DNA of 13,881 nucleotides from MWCR01 sp041665165 (GCA_041665165.1 JBAYJJ010000036.1:1-13881), one strand, 5' to 3'; shown: positions 1 through 6,122, counted from the first letter of the stretch. Translations and numbers: made by a program. Notes: a model not told the origin generated them from the sequence alone.

Positions 1-869
1 TCAAAACCCTCAGACAATCTCCCGTCAATCGTGGCTTTTGAAAAATCAACGTCATACTCGCTGATGAACTTCAAGCCCGCCCTTTGGTCAAAACTGGCGT
101 TAAGCAAATCATACGGCTTGGACGGACGGAACTTTTTATTGAGTTCAAGGCTCGTTGCCCGATAGCTTGCGATGAACGAGGGCATGAGCATGAGTTTTTC
201 TTTGCCTTTTATCGGGATCCCTTGTTTGGCGAAAAAGCCTTTGATGTCCCTTTTTGGTTTTCCAAGCGTTTCTATCGCGGTCTCAAAAAGGCGATGCATG
301 AATTTTTCTTGCTTGATCCTCGGATACATGGAAGAGAACAGCGGCGGATCTTCGCTGATCGCCGCGGAAACATTTTCCGGAGCATTGGCTGCCAGCCAGA
401 GCGAAAGCACAGCTCCCGAAGACAGCCCAGATACTATCGCTGGTTTTTTGATGACTTTCTCAAGGAACTCTTTAAGGTCTTCGCCGATTATATTATAGGA
501 ATACTGCCCCGGAGTCCTGGTTGATTTTCCATGGCCCCTGACATCAACCGCAAAAACATGATACTTCTTCGAAAAATGAGGCATTACCAGTTCATATCCC
601 TGCCAGAACTCCATTTGCCCAGGAATGAACAATAACGGAGGGCCATTATCAGGACCTTCAACATAATTCATTGTTATTTCTTTGGTTTTGAATTTCTTTT
701 CTTTGAATCCTTTTGGGATGGTTTCGACAGACAGCCTGAACGGATTGAAAGTTTTCGCAAGCAAATAAATCACTACCAACAGAAAAATCCATAATCCAGG
801 CACATGATAAACAACCACAGCTATGATCGCCAATGCCCCTAAAACACTGTAAATAATCGCTTTGCTCAT
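1..869 (-). CDS. Alpha/beta hydrolase with N-terminal membrane segment, partial (C-terminus beyond left edge)
   Basis: Reading the minus strand from ATG at 869 gives 289 codons without a stop to the window edge. Residues 5-40 are two closely spaced hydrophobic stretches, so the enzyme is probably membrane-anchored. Residues 78-84 (LLFIPGQ) fit the oxyanion-hole strand, 105-114 (VFAVDVRGHG) is the classic strand-4/GHG block of the alpha/beta hydrolase fold, and GLSSG at 148-152 is the nucleophile elbow with Ser150. The catalytic acid and His are expected past the edge and cannot be checked. Substrate is unknown; esterase- or peptidase-like activity is all the fold allows. A GGAG lies about 15 nt upstream of the ATG, rather far, so translation may start weakly or from a nearby alternative. 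It is the last gene of the minus-strand series here, downstream of the lipoprotein's terminator. The fold call is firm, the substrate is not. Confidence 0.85.
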   Translation of the reverse strand, partial: MSKAIIYSVLGALAIIAVVVYHVPGLWIFLLVVIYLLAKTFNPFRLSVETIPKGFKEKKFKTKEITMNYVEGPDNGPPLLFIPGQMEFWQGYELVMPHFSKKYHVFAVDVRGHGKSTRTPGQYSYNIIGEDLKEFLEKVIKKPAIVSGLSSGAVLSLWLAANAPENVSAAISEDPPLFSSMYPRIKQEKFMHRLFETAIETLGKPKRDIKGFFAKQGIPIKGKEKLMLMPSFIASYRATSLELNKKFRPSKPYDLLNASFDQRAGLKFISEYDVDFSKATIDGRLSEGF

Positions 870-910
870 AACCCTGCCATTATACTCCTAAACCATGGCA
901 GCCACGAACA

Positions 911-936
911 AACAAAAAACGGGGCAGAGACCCCGT
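911..936 (-). terminator. Rho-independent terminator after the Cys-rich lipoprotein gene
   Basis: On the minus strand, ACGGGG and CCCCGT pair around a 6-nt loop (stems 931-936 and 919-924) and are followed by a T run (914-919) and TTTG. It lies 41 nt past the lipoprotein stop codon and separates it from the hydrolase gene. Confidence 0.8.
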
Positions 937-976
937 AGAAAACGTCGTTAAGGGACGGAATATTTTGGCAAGGTGC

Positions 977-1297
977 TCAACGGCTCGCTTTGGCGCAAGT
1001 TTCCCTTGCTTGGGCGTCCAGAATTCTGGTAGAACAATCCCAGCAGGAAATCACCTTTGGTTTTGAATCTGGATACTCATTCTCATAGTGGAACAAGGAT
1101 TCAGCCTTGGCATCGCCCATGGTGTTCGCATCGATGTGATAGAACCTGGTCTCACACACCTTCTTGCACGCACTCTTGTTCGTGTAAGTCACCCGGCACC
1201 CGTAGTCGTGCTCGTAAGCGATTGGTTCCTTCTTTCTTTTCTCGCATCCAGCAAAACAGCTGACGCACACCAGCAGAAAGAGCGTTACCCACTTCAT
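977..1297 (-). CDS. Small cysteine-rich putative lipoprotein, 106 aa
   Basis: The start at 1297 is chosen because AGGAGG sits 5 nt upstream; a longer in-frame reading from 1372 lacks such a site. Residues 1-17 form a signal peptide (MKW, then a hydrophobic core) ending in CFAG followed by Cys18, a permissive lipobox in which Phe rather than Leu is at -3. The mature part is polar and has six cysteines after Cys18 (34, 44, 48, 85, 88, 101), an even number that fits three disulfides. No family is recognised. Export, lipidation by the Lgt homologue and oxidation by the DsbA-like proteins encoded further right in the window would all make sense, but this is inference. Its own terminator follows at 911-936. 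Terminator 1376-1405 separates it from the gene upstream, so it is probably monocistronic. Confidence 0.75.
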   Translation of the reverse strand: MKWVTLFLLVCVSCFAGCEKRKKEPIAYEHDYGCRVTYTNKSACKKVCETRFYHIDANTMGDAKAESLFHYENEYPDSKPKVISCWDCSTRILDAQARETCAKASR

Positions 1298-1375
1298 AAC
1301 CGCCTCCTTGTTTGACCTTTCCCAAGGTTCGCACATCCAGCCGATTTTGGCAAGGGATAGGCCTCGACCCATAAC

Positions 1376-1405
1376 TAAAATCGGCTCCCTTAGAAGCCGA
1401 TTTTA
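1376..1405 (-). terminator. Hairpin terminator with 11-bp perfect stem
   Basis: TAAAATCGGCT (1376-1386) pairs with AGCCGATTTTA (1395-1405) around an 8-nt loop. The A/T ends give a T run on either strand. Its position just past the stop codon at 1414 makes it the terminator of the small membrane protein gene on the minus strand. No plus-strand gene precedes it. Confidence 0.8.
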
Positions 1406-1413
1406 GAGTCTCG

Positions 1414-1602
1414 TTAGCTCAGTAGTCCTGCCAAATGCAGGAGATAGAGAAAGAACCCGGTTGAGACAAGAAATATAGCCCAGCCAAGAGCTAATCCGAC
1501 TGGAGAGCCCCACTCATCCCATCTCCGTCTTGGATGTTTTCGCTCCAGCCAATACCTCTCATCCGCAGAAAGACTGAGTTTGTCGTCTTCATTTTTATCC
1601 AT
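1414..1602 (-). CDS. Small single-TM hypothetical protein, 62 aa
   Basis: A 62-codon ORF with a charged N-terminus (residues 1-33, rich in D, E, R and W) followed by one hydrophobic segment (about 36-61) running to the C-terminus, as in a tail-anchored or N-in topology. No family is recognised. There is no SD before the ATG, but a -10-like TATCAC (1609-1614) lies 6 nt upstream of it, which would give a leaderless mRNA. A strong hairpin terminator follows 9 nt after the stop, which supports it as a real transcription unit. The codons read sensibly, but with so short an ORF the call rests mainly on the TM segment and the terminator. Confidence 0.6.
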   Translation of the reverse strand: MDKNEDDKLSLSADERYWLERKHPRRRWDEWGSPVGLALGWAIFLVSTGFFLYLLHLAGLLS

Positions 1603-1608
1603 AAGAAT

Positions 1609-1637
1609 GTGATAAAAAATTGAGTTAGACTATCCAA
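1609..1637 (-). promoter_or_regulatory. Possible promoter giving a leaderless mRNA for the 62-aa protein
   Basis: TTGGAT (1632-1637), a 17-bp spacer and TATCAC (1609-1614) on the minus strand. The predicted start of transcription falls at or within a base or two of the ATG at 1602. The -35 match is weak (3/6) and overlaps one arm of the 1631/1690 inverted repeat. Confidence 0.35.
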
Positions 1638-1698
1638 CCCACCTTCGCATAAAGCTCCGGCGGACACGTCGACCTCGTATTCGTAAACAGGTTGGATA
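1631..1698. repeat. 68-bp segment bounded by 9-bp inverted repeats
   Basis: TATCCAACC (1631-1639) and GGTTGGATA (1690-1698) are perfect inverted copies flanking about 50 bp that holds no gene. This is the left part of the gene-free stretch 1603-1866. The rest of that stretch shows a hairpin around 1728-1759 (ACTCCT...GTCT / AGAC...AGGAGT) and a C5/G5 hairpin near 1830-1850, but nothing assignable to a known RNA. It may be a small repeat element or a pseudogene remnant. Confidence 0.4.
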
Positions 1699-1866
1699 AT
1701 TGGGGCTCTTGATTTTTAAGATTGGGACTCCTTTATTTGTCTCAAGAGCAAGACAGGAGTGTAAATCCAAACATCCAGGATAATAGCCGCTTTTCTCTTC
1801 AACGGCAAATTCTTATATTCCCCTCCTCCCCCTCGTCCTGTTTGGGGGTATTTGTTTGGCTGGTAC

Positions 1867-1895
1867 TTGAAGAAATCCAGTCTATCAGCTATCAT
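1867..1895 (+). promoter_or_regulatory. Promoter of tRNA-Ser
   Basis: TTGAAG (1867-1872), a 17-bp spacer and TATCAT (1890-1895, 5/6 match to TATAAT). The predicted start is near 1902, about 28 nt before the mature tRNA 5' end, a normal tRNA leader length. Confidence 0.6.
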
Positions 1896-1929
1896 TGGCC
1901 TGCGTAAAAACAGTGCTTTTTGCGCTTAA

Positions 1930-2017
1930 GGAGAGGTCGCATAGTGGCCGAGTGCACGCGCTTGGAAAGCGCGCATACCGCAAGGTATCGAGGGTTCGAA
2001 TCCCTCCCTCTCCGCCA
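1930..2017 (+). tRNA. tRNA-Ser, anticodon GGA, with encoded CCA
   Basis: Acceptor stem GGAGAGG (1930-1936) pairs fully with CCTCTCC (2007-2013); G2014 is the discriminator and CCA is encoded at 2015-2017. The anticodon arm holds loop TTGGAAA with GGA at 1964-1966, reading UCC/UCU serine codons. The long variable arm (ATACC...GGTAT) is the class II mark of tRNA-Ser. The T arm GAGGG-TTCGAAT-CCCTC is perfect (1990-2006). It has its own promoter and terminator and is one of only two plus-strand genes in the window. Confidence 0.97.
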
Positions 2018-2018
2018 T

Positions 2019-2053
2019 AAAAAATGCTTCGGCTGAATGCCGGGGCATTTTTT
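2019..2053 (+). terminator. Terminator after tRNA-Ser
   Basis: AAAAAATGC (2019-2027) pairs with GCATTTTTT (2045-2053). An inner CGGC/GCCG stem extends the hairpin, and the T run follows. It starts 2 nt after the tRNA CCA. Confidence 0.8.
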
Positions 2054-2062
2054 ATTGAAATT

Positions 2063-2091
2063 AAAAAACCCCGGACAAAAGCAATCCGAGG
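2063..2091 (-). terminator. Terminator of the tandem three-TM gene pair
   Basis: On the minus strand, CCTCGGA (2085-2091) pairs with TCCGGGG (2069-2075, one G-T wobble) around a 9-nt loop, followed by six T (2068-2063). It begins directly after the stop codon at 2093. Confidence 0.8.
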
Positions 2092-2092
2092 G

Positions 2093-2449
2093 TCAGAACT
2101 TTAGGCGCCTAAGCCTGAGGCGCAGGGTGATAAGAGCGGGAACTGCAATCATGCAGAGTATGACCGCTAAATACCACTGTCGCTGAACGAGCACTACAAC
2201 AAGGTTCAGCTGAAGGAGGCTCAGCATGATTATCTGCACCAATGCCCGCAGATCAATCATCTGAATCGAGGTAAGCGGCGGCTTTTGCCTGCGTATTTCA
2301 GCTTTCTTTTCTTCTGAAATAAGTATGGTTCCTTTTTCGGTTCCAATCGCTTCACGCCACATCAGGAACCCCTCAATGACCAACATAGTACCAAGCATGA
2401 CAAGCTGTGTTGTGTAGAGCTTTTCTTGGATGAAATGTAGGGTCTCCAT
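2093..2449 (-). CDS. Three-TM hypothetical membrane protein (tandem paralog B), 118 aa
   Basis: The start at 2449 is set by GGGAGG followed by AAAA just before the ATG. Hydrophobic segments lie at about 14-31, 66-88 and 92-110, and the C-terminus is basic (LRLRLRRLKF). It is clearly homologous along its length to the gene immediately upstream (2467-2820): both have LVIEG-[FL]-x-MW in the first TM, an I-L-I-S-[ED]-[EQ]-[QK]-K loop, S-I-Q-[ML]-[IL]-D, and end in RLRRLKF. The family is not recognised and no catalytic motif is visible, so a function cannot be proposed. The 17-nt gap to the upstream copy, with the SD inside it, means both are made from one mRNA that starts at the promoter at 2852-2880 and ends at the 2063-2091 hairpin. 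Confidence 0.75.
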   Translation of the reverse strand: METLHFIQEKLYTTQLVMLGTMLVIEGFLMWREAIGTEKGTILISEEKKAEIRRQKPPLTSIQMIDLRALVQIIMLSLLQLNLVVVLVQRQWYLAVILCMIAVPALITLRLRLRRLKF

Positions 2450-2466
2450 TTTTCCTCCCAAGGCGG

Positions 2467-2820
2467 TCAGAACTTCAGGCGGCGGAGCCTGAGGAAAAAA
2501 GCAGCTACAGCCGGAATCAGGATCATGCCAGCGATGGCAGCAACGTGGTATCGTTGCCTGGTCAACTCCCCAGTCAAGCCAATCAGCAAAATGAGGATCA
2601 TCACAATCTGCACAATCGCTTGCGAATCAAGCAATTGAATTGAATTCGCAAGAGGCATCTCTCCTCGAATCTTTTGCTTTTGTTGGTCTGATATGAGGAC
2701 CTTGCCCAATTCCGTGTTCTTGACCTCAGACCACATATAAAGGCCTTCGATGACCAACAGAAGACCCAGCGATACAAACTCAGCCGTCTGCGACTGCAGC
2801 GCTTCCTTGAAAGCTTGCAT
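2467..2820 (-). CDS. Three-TM hypothetical membrane protein (tandem paralog A), 117 aa
   Basis: First gene of the duplicated pair, with GGAGGG 5 nt before its ATG and a consensus-like promoter upstream. Hydrophobic segments lie at about 13-30, 65-86 and 91-111; the loop between TM1 and TM2 is charged (NTELGKVLISDQQKQK) and the C-terminus is basic. It shares the LVIEGLYMW, S-I-Q-LLD and terminal RLRRLKF signatures with the downstream copy, so the pair arose by tandem duplication and then diverged. The two may form a hetero-oligomer, since they are co-transcribed and of equal size; this is inference only. No known family is recognised. Confidence 0.75.
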   Translation of the reverse strand: MQAFKEALQSQTAEFVSLGLLLVIEGLYMWSEVKNTELGKVLISDQQKQKIRGEMPLANSIQLLDSQAIVQIVMILILLIGLTGELTRQRYHVAAIAGMILIPAVAAFFLRLRRLKF

Positions 2821-2851
2821 TACACCCTCCTGGTTGGTATGTGCTTTTGCG

Positions 2852-2880
2852 ATTTAAGCATAAAAATGACTCAATGTCAA
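2852..2880 (-). promoter_or_regulatory. Promoter of the tandem three-TM operon
   Basis: A perfect -35 TTGACA (2875-2880 on minus), a 17-bp spacer and TTAAAT (2852-2857). The predicted start lies about 25 nt before the ATG at 2820. Confidence 0.7.
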
Positions 2881-2884
2881 GGCG

Positions 2885-2913
2885 TTGTGCTCCCCTCTTT
2901 TTCCATGTAAAAT
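2885..2913 (+). promoter_or_regulatory. Promoter of the SfLAP/GAP-like gene
   Basis: TTGTGC (2885-2890), a 17-bp spacer and TAAAAT (2908-2913, 5/6). The predicted start near 2920 leaves about 5 nt before the ATG at 2925, with no SD, so the mRNA would be essentially leaderless. It lies back to back with the divergent promoter at 2852-2880. Confidence 0.5.
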
Positions 2914-2924
2914 AGCCATATTCC

Positions 2925-3581
2925 ATGTTTGATCTTTTAATCAGAGTCATTCCTCTTGATATCGCAGTCTTGATAGGCGCCCCTGGCATCTTGGCCTTGA
3001 CTTTGTTTTTGCTCGGAGTCAAAAACCATCCCAAGCTTAAAGTCTTGGGGTTTTTAATCGGGTCATTGATCGTAGGCATTGCGATTGCTTTGCTTGGCCT
3101 GTATTTCGGTGACCTGACGCCCAAAGGCCCGCACCAGACATTGGCCAGCGCAATCGTGGACACTGCCTTTGGCACTCTGTTCGCCATCTATGGCATTTAC
3201 GTGCTTTTCCCCAAAGACAGGAAACTCAAACCTTCAAAAGACACAAAAAGCCATTTTTTCAGATGGATTTTGCTTGGCTTGCTGATCTCGGCCACTAATT
3301 TTGACTCAGTCCTCTTTAGTCTGGCAGCCACCAAAGAAGTAAGCGGTTCAAATCTTGATTTGCTGACTGAGTTGATTTTGACGTTCGTGAACATCTGCTT
3401 TTTCATCATGCCGATTGGCTTGCCTTTGCTTTTGTACATGCTGACCCCAGCGTTTGCTGAACGCGTCTTATCCAAAGCCAATCGCGTGGTCCTCAAATAC
3501 AGCCGCTATATACTTGCCCTGGTATTCATTGTCTTTGCCTACATGCTCTTAAGCCGGGGGCTAGGTTATTTCTTGGGTTGA
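2925..3581 (+). CDS. SfLAP/GAP-type six-TM membrane protein, 218 aa
   Basis: The protein has about six hydrophobic segments (roughly 10-30, 40-62, 75-95, 112-130, 145-168, 193-215) with a basic loop (KDRKLKPSKDTK, about 97-108) in the middle. The first block, P-L-[DN]-x-A-V-L-x-G-A-P-G-x-L-A-L, and the later SATNFDSVLF resemble the Sap/GAP (sulfolipid-1-addressing, peptidoglycolipid exporter-like) family related to LysE-type transporters. That assignment comes from recalled family appearance, not a search. It would sit in the cytoplasmic membrane, cargo unknown. It is the only plus-strand protein gene in the window; it diverges from the three-TM operon and converges on the dsbA-like gene across a shared terminator. 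No SD precedes the ATG and a -10 box lies 11 nt upstream, pointing to leaderless translation. Confidence 0.75.
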   Translation: MFDLLIRVIPLDIAVLIGAPGILALTLFLLGVKNHPKLKVLGFLIGSLIVGIAIALLGLYFGDLTPKGPHQTLASAIVDTAFGTLFAIYGIYVLFPKDRKLKPSKDTKSHFFRWILLGLLISATNFDSVLFSLAATKEVSGSNLDLLTELILTFVNICFFIMPIGLPLLLYMLTPAFAERVLSKANRVVLKYSRYILALVFIVFAYMLLSRGLGYFLG

Positions 3582-3594
3582 ATGTTCAGTACTT

Positions 3595-3621
3595 AAAAGG
3601 CAGGCCTTAGCCTGCCTTTTT
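3595..3621. terminator. Bidirectional terminator between convergent genes
   Basis: AAAAGGCAGGC (3595-3605) and GCCTGCCTTTT (3610-3620) form an 11-bp perfect stem with a CTTA loop, with U runs on both strands. It serves the gene ending at 3581 (+) and the one ending at 3641 (-). Confidence 0.9.
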
Positions 3622-3640
3622 GCGTTTAGGGTTTAGCGTC

Positions 3641-4402
3641 TTATCCCTTCCCCCCAGCTGCTTCAATTGCTTGCTTGAATGAATCAAACGGCAAAGCACC
3701 TTCGATAAGCTGACCGTTGATGAATGTCGCTGGCGTACCGCCGACTCCGGCATTGCCACCTTCTGTCTGATCTTCGGCCACGCGAGAAGCCTTGTCGCCC
3801 TTGTCCAAACAATTGTTGAATTTGGTCGTATCAAGCCCAAGATCTTTTGCATCCTGTTTCCAGACGTCTACGCCCATTTTACCTGCCTTATTGGCCGCGA
3901 AAATCTTGTCATACATTTCCCAGAACTTGCCCTGGTCTGCTGCGCACTCCGAAGCCTCGGCTGCTTTTTGGGCCTCTGGATGGAATGAGAGCGGGAAGTG
4001 GCGGAACACGATCCTCACATCCTTGGGATAAGCTGCCTTGATCTGCGCGACGGTATCATAATTCTTGGCGCAATATGGGCACTCAAAATCCGAGTATTCG
4101 ATCAAAGTCACTTTAGCATCAACCGGGCCTGCAATGTGGTCGCGTTTGGGATCCACGGCGCGCGGCGGATTGGTCGGCGTGGTGGGCTGGTTAGACGGCG
4201 CAGCATTGTTTGCGACTGTGTTAGCGACTGTGTTCGCCGGCACGTTTGTCGCGGCCAATGCTCCGAGCCCGCGGCCGGAAAGCATGAAATTCAAGGTAAA
4301 AACCAAAGCTGCCGTGGACATGATGGCTACTCCAACCACCAAACCCAAGGCAAACGTTACCTTCGGGCTGCTTTCCCAGATTGTATTCTTTGTCTCTTCC
4401 AT
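3641..4402 (-). CDS. DsbA-like thioredoxin-fold protein, membrane-anchored, CPYC active site, 253 aa
   Basis: Probable thiol oxidase/isomerase of the extracytoplasmic side (thioredoxin_4/DsbA-like family). Start at 4402 (ATG) is preferred over an in-frame TTG at 4417. One signal-anchor helix lies at about 16-41, followed by a low-complexity Asn/Ala/Thr/Pro linker (about 51-80) that tethers the domain. The fold begins with AKVTLIEYSDFECPYC, with catalytic Cys108 and Cys111 (CPYC). GGTPATFING near residue 224 supplies the cis-Pro loop, and two further cysteines (ECAAD, NNCLD) are those usual in this family. It forms disulfides in exported proteins and would need a re-oxidant such as a VKOR/DsbB-type partner, not seen here. 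It is a paralog of the next gene upstream; a separate promoter (4447-4475) suggests it can be expressed on its own. Confidence 0.88.
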   Translation of the reverse strand: MEETKNTIWESSPKVTFALGLVVGVAIMSTAALVFTLNFMLSGRGLGALAATNVPANTVANTVANNAAPSNQPTTPTNPPRAVDPKRDHIAGPVDAKVTLIEYSDFECPYCAKNYDTVAQIKAAYPKDVRIVFRHFPLSFHPEAQKAAEASECAADQGKFWEMYDKIFAANKAGKMGVDVWKQDAKDLGLDTTKFNNCLDKGDKASRVAEDQTEGGNAGVGGTPATFINGQLIEGALPFDSFKQAIEAAGGKG

Positions 4403-4446
4403 AGAACGAATGTTCAAAAATTAAAAATATAGTTAAATTGGCTCAT

Positions 4447-4475
4447 ATTTTCCGGCGCGCGAGGGTCTAAGTCAA
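4447..4475 (-). promoter_or_regulatory. Candidate promoter of the CPYC DsbA-like gene
   Basis: Minus-strand TTGACT (4470-4475, 5/6), a 17-bp spacer and GAAAAT (4447-4452, 4/6). It lies in the 98-nt gap between the two dsbA-like genes, in which no terminator is visible. Confidence 0.45.
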
Positions 4476-4500
4476 CAGGTGTCAAGGGGTCGTCTGTGGG

Positions 4501-5181
4501 TTATTTCAGCTGTGCCTGCAGAATCGTGTCCCAAACCTTACGATCCATGACTCCTGAGTAGAGTGTCCGATTTATGACAAAAGTAGGAGTCGAGTCCAAG
4601 CTCAAGGACAGACCTTCGTTGACATCTTTCGTAATCTTATCGCCAGGCTGATTTTCTGAAACGCATTTCGTGAAATAATCCTGTCTTAAACCTAAAGAAG
4701 ATGCTAATTGCGTAAAATAAGCTTTGGCATCCGGCAAAGCCGACCATTCTGCTTGCTTGTCGTACAAAGCGCCCTCATACTGCCAAAAACGGCCTTGATC
4801 TTGGGCACAACGCGCAGCCAAAGCAGCTGGAGATGAATTGGCATGCAAAGTCACCAATGGAAAATCTTTCCAAACGAACTTTACGCGGTCTTGGTAATCC
4901 TTAATCACTCCCCTGACTGTCTGCTCTGCGATTTTGCAGGCCGGACATTGCAAATCGCTGTAGATCCTGACCACGACCTTGGCATTATCCGGGCCTTGGC
5001 TCGGGTCGCCCTGGTCATTGAACGTGATATTCGGGTCAATCGTAATGCCGCCATTGACATTGATCGTGCCTGGGCCGGCTAAAATCGCCCAGACCAAGCC
5101 AATGACAATCAACACGACAAGGATGATCGTGCCGATCAAAAACAATCTTTTTGTCTGGTCCATGGAATCCATACCTGACAT
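4501..5181 (-). CDS. DsbA-like thioredoxin-fold protein, membrane-anchored, CPAC active site, about 226 aa
   Basis: A second member of the thioredoxin_4/DsbA-like family. A single hydrophobic anchor spans about residues 13-35, and a short linker leads to NAKVVVRIYSDLQCPAC with catalytic Cys79 and Cys82. CAQDQGRFWQYEGALY matches the helical insertion of the CPYC paralog (CAADQGKFWEMYDKIF), and STPTFVINRTLYSG is the cis-Pro loop. CPAC rather than CPYC may shift its redox potential, so the two may divide oxidase and isomerase/reductase roles (inference). The start is unsure: three in-frame ATGs lie at codons 1, 4 and 7 with no good SD, and a -10-like TAAAGT abuts the first, so codon 4 or 7 could be the true start. 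Its upstream flank is a heptad inverted repeat shared with the end of lgt. Confidence 0.85.
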   Translation of the reverse strand: MSGMDSMDQTKRLFLIGTIILVVLIVIGLVWAILAGPGTINVNGGITIDPNITFNDQGDPSQGPDNAKVVVRIYSDLQCPACKIAEQTVRGVIKDYQDRVKFVWKDFPLVTLHANSSPAALAARCAQDQGRFWQYEGALYDKQAEWSALPDAKAYFTQLASSLGLRQDYFTKCVSENQPGDKITKDVNEGLSLSLDSTPTFVINRTLYSGVMDRKVWDTILQAQLK

Positions 5182-5188
5182 ACTTTAA

Positions 5189-5281
5189 ACTTACAACTGA
5201 CAACTGACAAGAGTTAATTAACAAATAAATATTCAGAACGGACATCTACTTGGTTACTCTTGTGAGTTGTAAGTTGTCAGT
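5189..5281. repeat. Inverted pair of heptad arrays between lgt and the CPAC dsbA-like gene
   Basis: Plus 5189-5209 is three heptads of form ACTNACA (N = T, G, G) followed by AGAGT. The arm 5256-5281, read on the minus strand, is three heptads ACTNACA (N = G, T, C) followed by AGAGT. Within the 26-nt arms only the fourth base of each heptad differs. The arms flank about 40 bp of AT-rich DNA. The right arm encodes the last 8 codons of lgt; the left arm is in the dsbA-like gene's leader. Confidence 0.75.
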
Positions 5282-6015
5282 CTTTGATTGTTAAATAGTA
5301 TCCAAACTCCGATTCCGACTGTCACGAACAACAGCCATTGCGTGGGCGTCAATCCATAATACCGGACGTCCACCAAACGGAAAAAATCCAAGCAGAATCT
5401 TGTGCTGCCATCAATCACGAGCCACAAGCCCAAGAAAAATCCTGGCTTATGATTCTTACGTCCGAGAAAATAAAACAACACGAAAATAAAAAATCCCAAG
5501 ATCGACAAGTCTAACCCAAGATCATGCCTGGTTGCTCCGTCTGGATATTTCACGCCCAAGATAAAGTGAGTCAACGTGCCTGGATGGTCGTGGATCAAGA
5601 AACATCCGATGCGCCCGATGCCGATTCCAAGGGGCAAAGCATACATGCATGCATCTGCCAGTTTCAACAAATCTATTTTTTTGTATTTGACGAAAATCAC
5701 TGCCGCGACAACAGCTCCGATTACCCCGCCCATCATTGAAAAGCCTGGCAATGTGGGATTGATCGCGTCCAATGGATGCGCCAAATACCAGGAGGGATCA
5801 TAAAACAATACATGGAACAGCCGGGCTCCAACGAACGCAGACAAAAAAGCCCAAACAGCATAATCCCAGACGTCGCTGGATTTTATCCCGTATTTTTTAG
5901 CGCGGATTGACGCTACCCATGTTGCGACCAGGAATCCAAGCGCGACTAAAGTACCCCATGTCTGGATGTGCAACGGGCCGATGGCGATTGTATGGGACTC
6001 GATCCAAGGAATCAT
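5254..6015 (-). CDS. lgt: Prolipoprotein diacylglyceryl transferase family protein, 253 aa
   Basis: Lgt moves diacylglycerol from phosphatidylglycerol to the lipobox Cys of prolipoproteins in the cytoplasmic membrane. The protein is polytopic (about seven hydrophobic segments) and of near-usual length. GIGRIGCF at 132-139 holds the family Arg (R135, equivalent to E. coli R143), and STRFCLDFFR near 204-213 corresponds to the second conserved Arg region. Two differences from the canonical enzyme are visible: the signature normally GNFIN reads GCFLIHDHPG, and the FHGG position reads GFSMMGG (91-97), with Met in place of the conserved His. It may be a divergent Lgt or a relative with another function. 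The last residues (RLTTYNSQE) come from a heptad repeat array. No SD precedes the ATG; its leader is the 6022-6122 palindrome. The Cys-rich lipoprotein at 977-1297 would be a possible substrate. Confidence 0.82.
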   Translation of the reverse strand: MIPWIESHTIAIGPLHIQTWGTLVALGFLVATWVASIRAKKYGIKSSDVWDYAVWAFLSAFVGARLFHVLFYDPSWYLAHPLDAINPTLPGFSMMGGVIGAVVAAVIFVKYKKIDLLKLADACMYALPLGIGIGRIGCFLIHDHPGTLTHFILGVKYPDGATRHDLGLDLSILGFFIFVLFYFLGRKNHKPGFFLGLWLVIDGSTRFCLDFFRLVDVRYYGLTPTQWLLFVTVGIGVWILFNNQRLTTYNSQE

Positions 6016-6021
6016 AACTTT

Positions 6022-6122
6022 TTTGTCATTGCGAACGAGCAGTGAAGCAATCTCTTACTAAAATACTGATGTACTTCAGTTAGATGGTGTGAGATTGCCG
6101 CGCTATCGCTCGCAATGACAAA
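6022..6122. repeat. Palindromic repeat element with TGTCATTGCGA ends
   Basis: Left arm 6022-6054 (TTTGTCATTGCGAACGAGC... to AATCTC) and right arm 6091-6122 (GAGATTGC... to AATGACAAA) are inverted copies over about 32 bp with a 1-nt indel and a few mismatches. A second short stem (ACTGA...TCAGT) lies in the loop. It fills the gap between the 155-aa protein gene and lgt. The sequence resembles the widespread REP/MITE-like TGTCATTGCGAGCGA repeats known in many bacterial genomes. Confidence 0.8.

Noticed and set aside
84..524. A 146-codon plus-strand ORF
   Set aside because: It lies antisense to the alpha/beta hydrolase, whose motifs (GHG, GLSSG) show the minus strand is coding.
899..952. An 18-codon basic plus-strand ORF (MAATNKQ...)
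   Set aside because: It overlaps the minus-strand terminator hairpin almost fully, has no SD or promoter, and its basic residues follow from the hairpin sequence.
1722..1907. A 61-codon plus-strand ORF before tRNA-Ser
   Set aside because: It would start at TTG without an SD, has no domain-like pattern and runs over the tRNA promoter.
2780..3187. A 135-codon minus-strand ORF
   Set aside because: It is antisense to the six-TM protein and crosses both divergent promoters.
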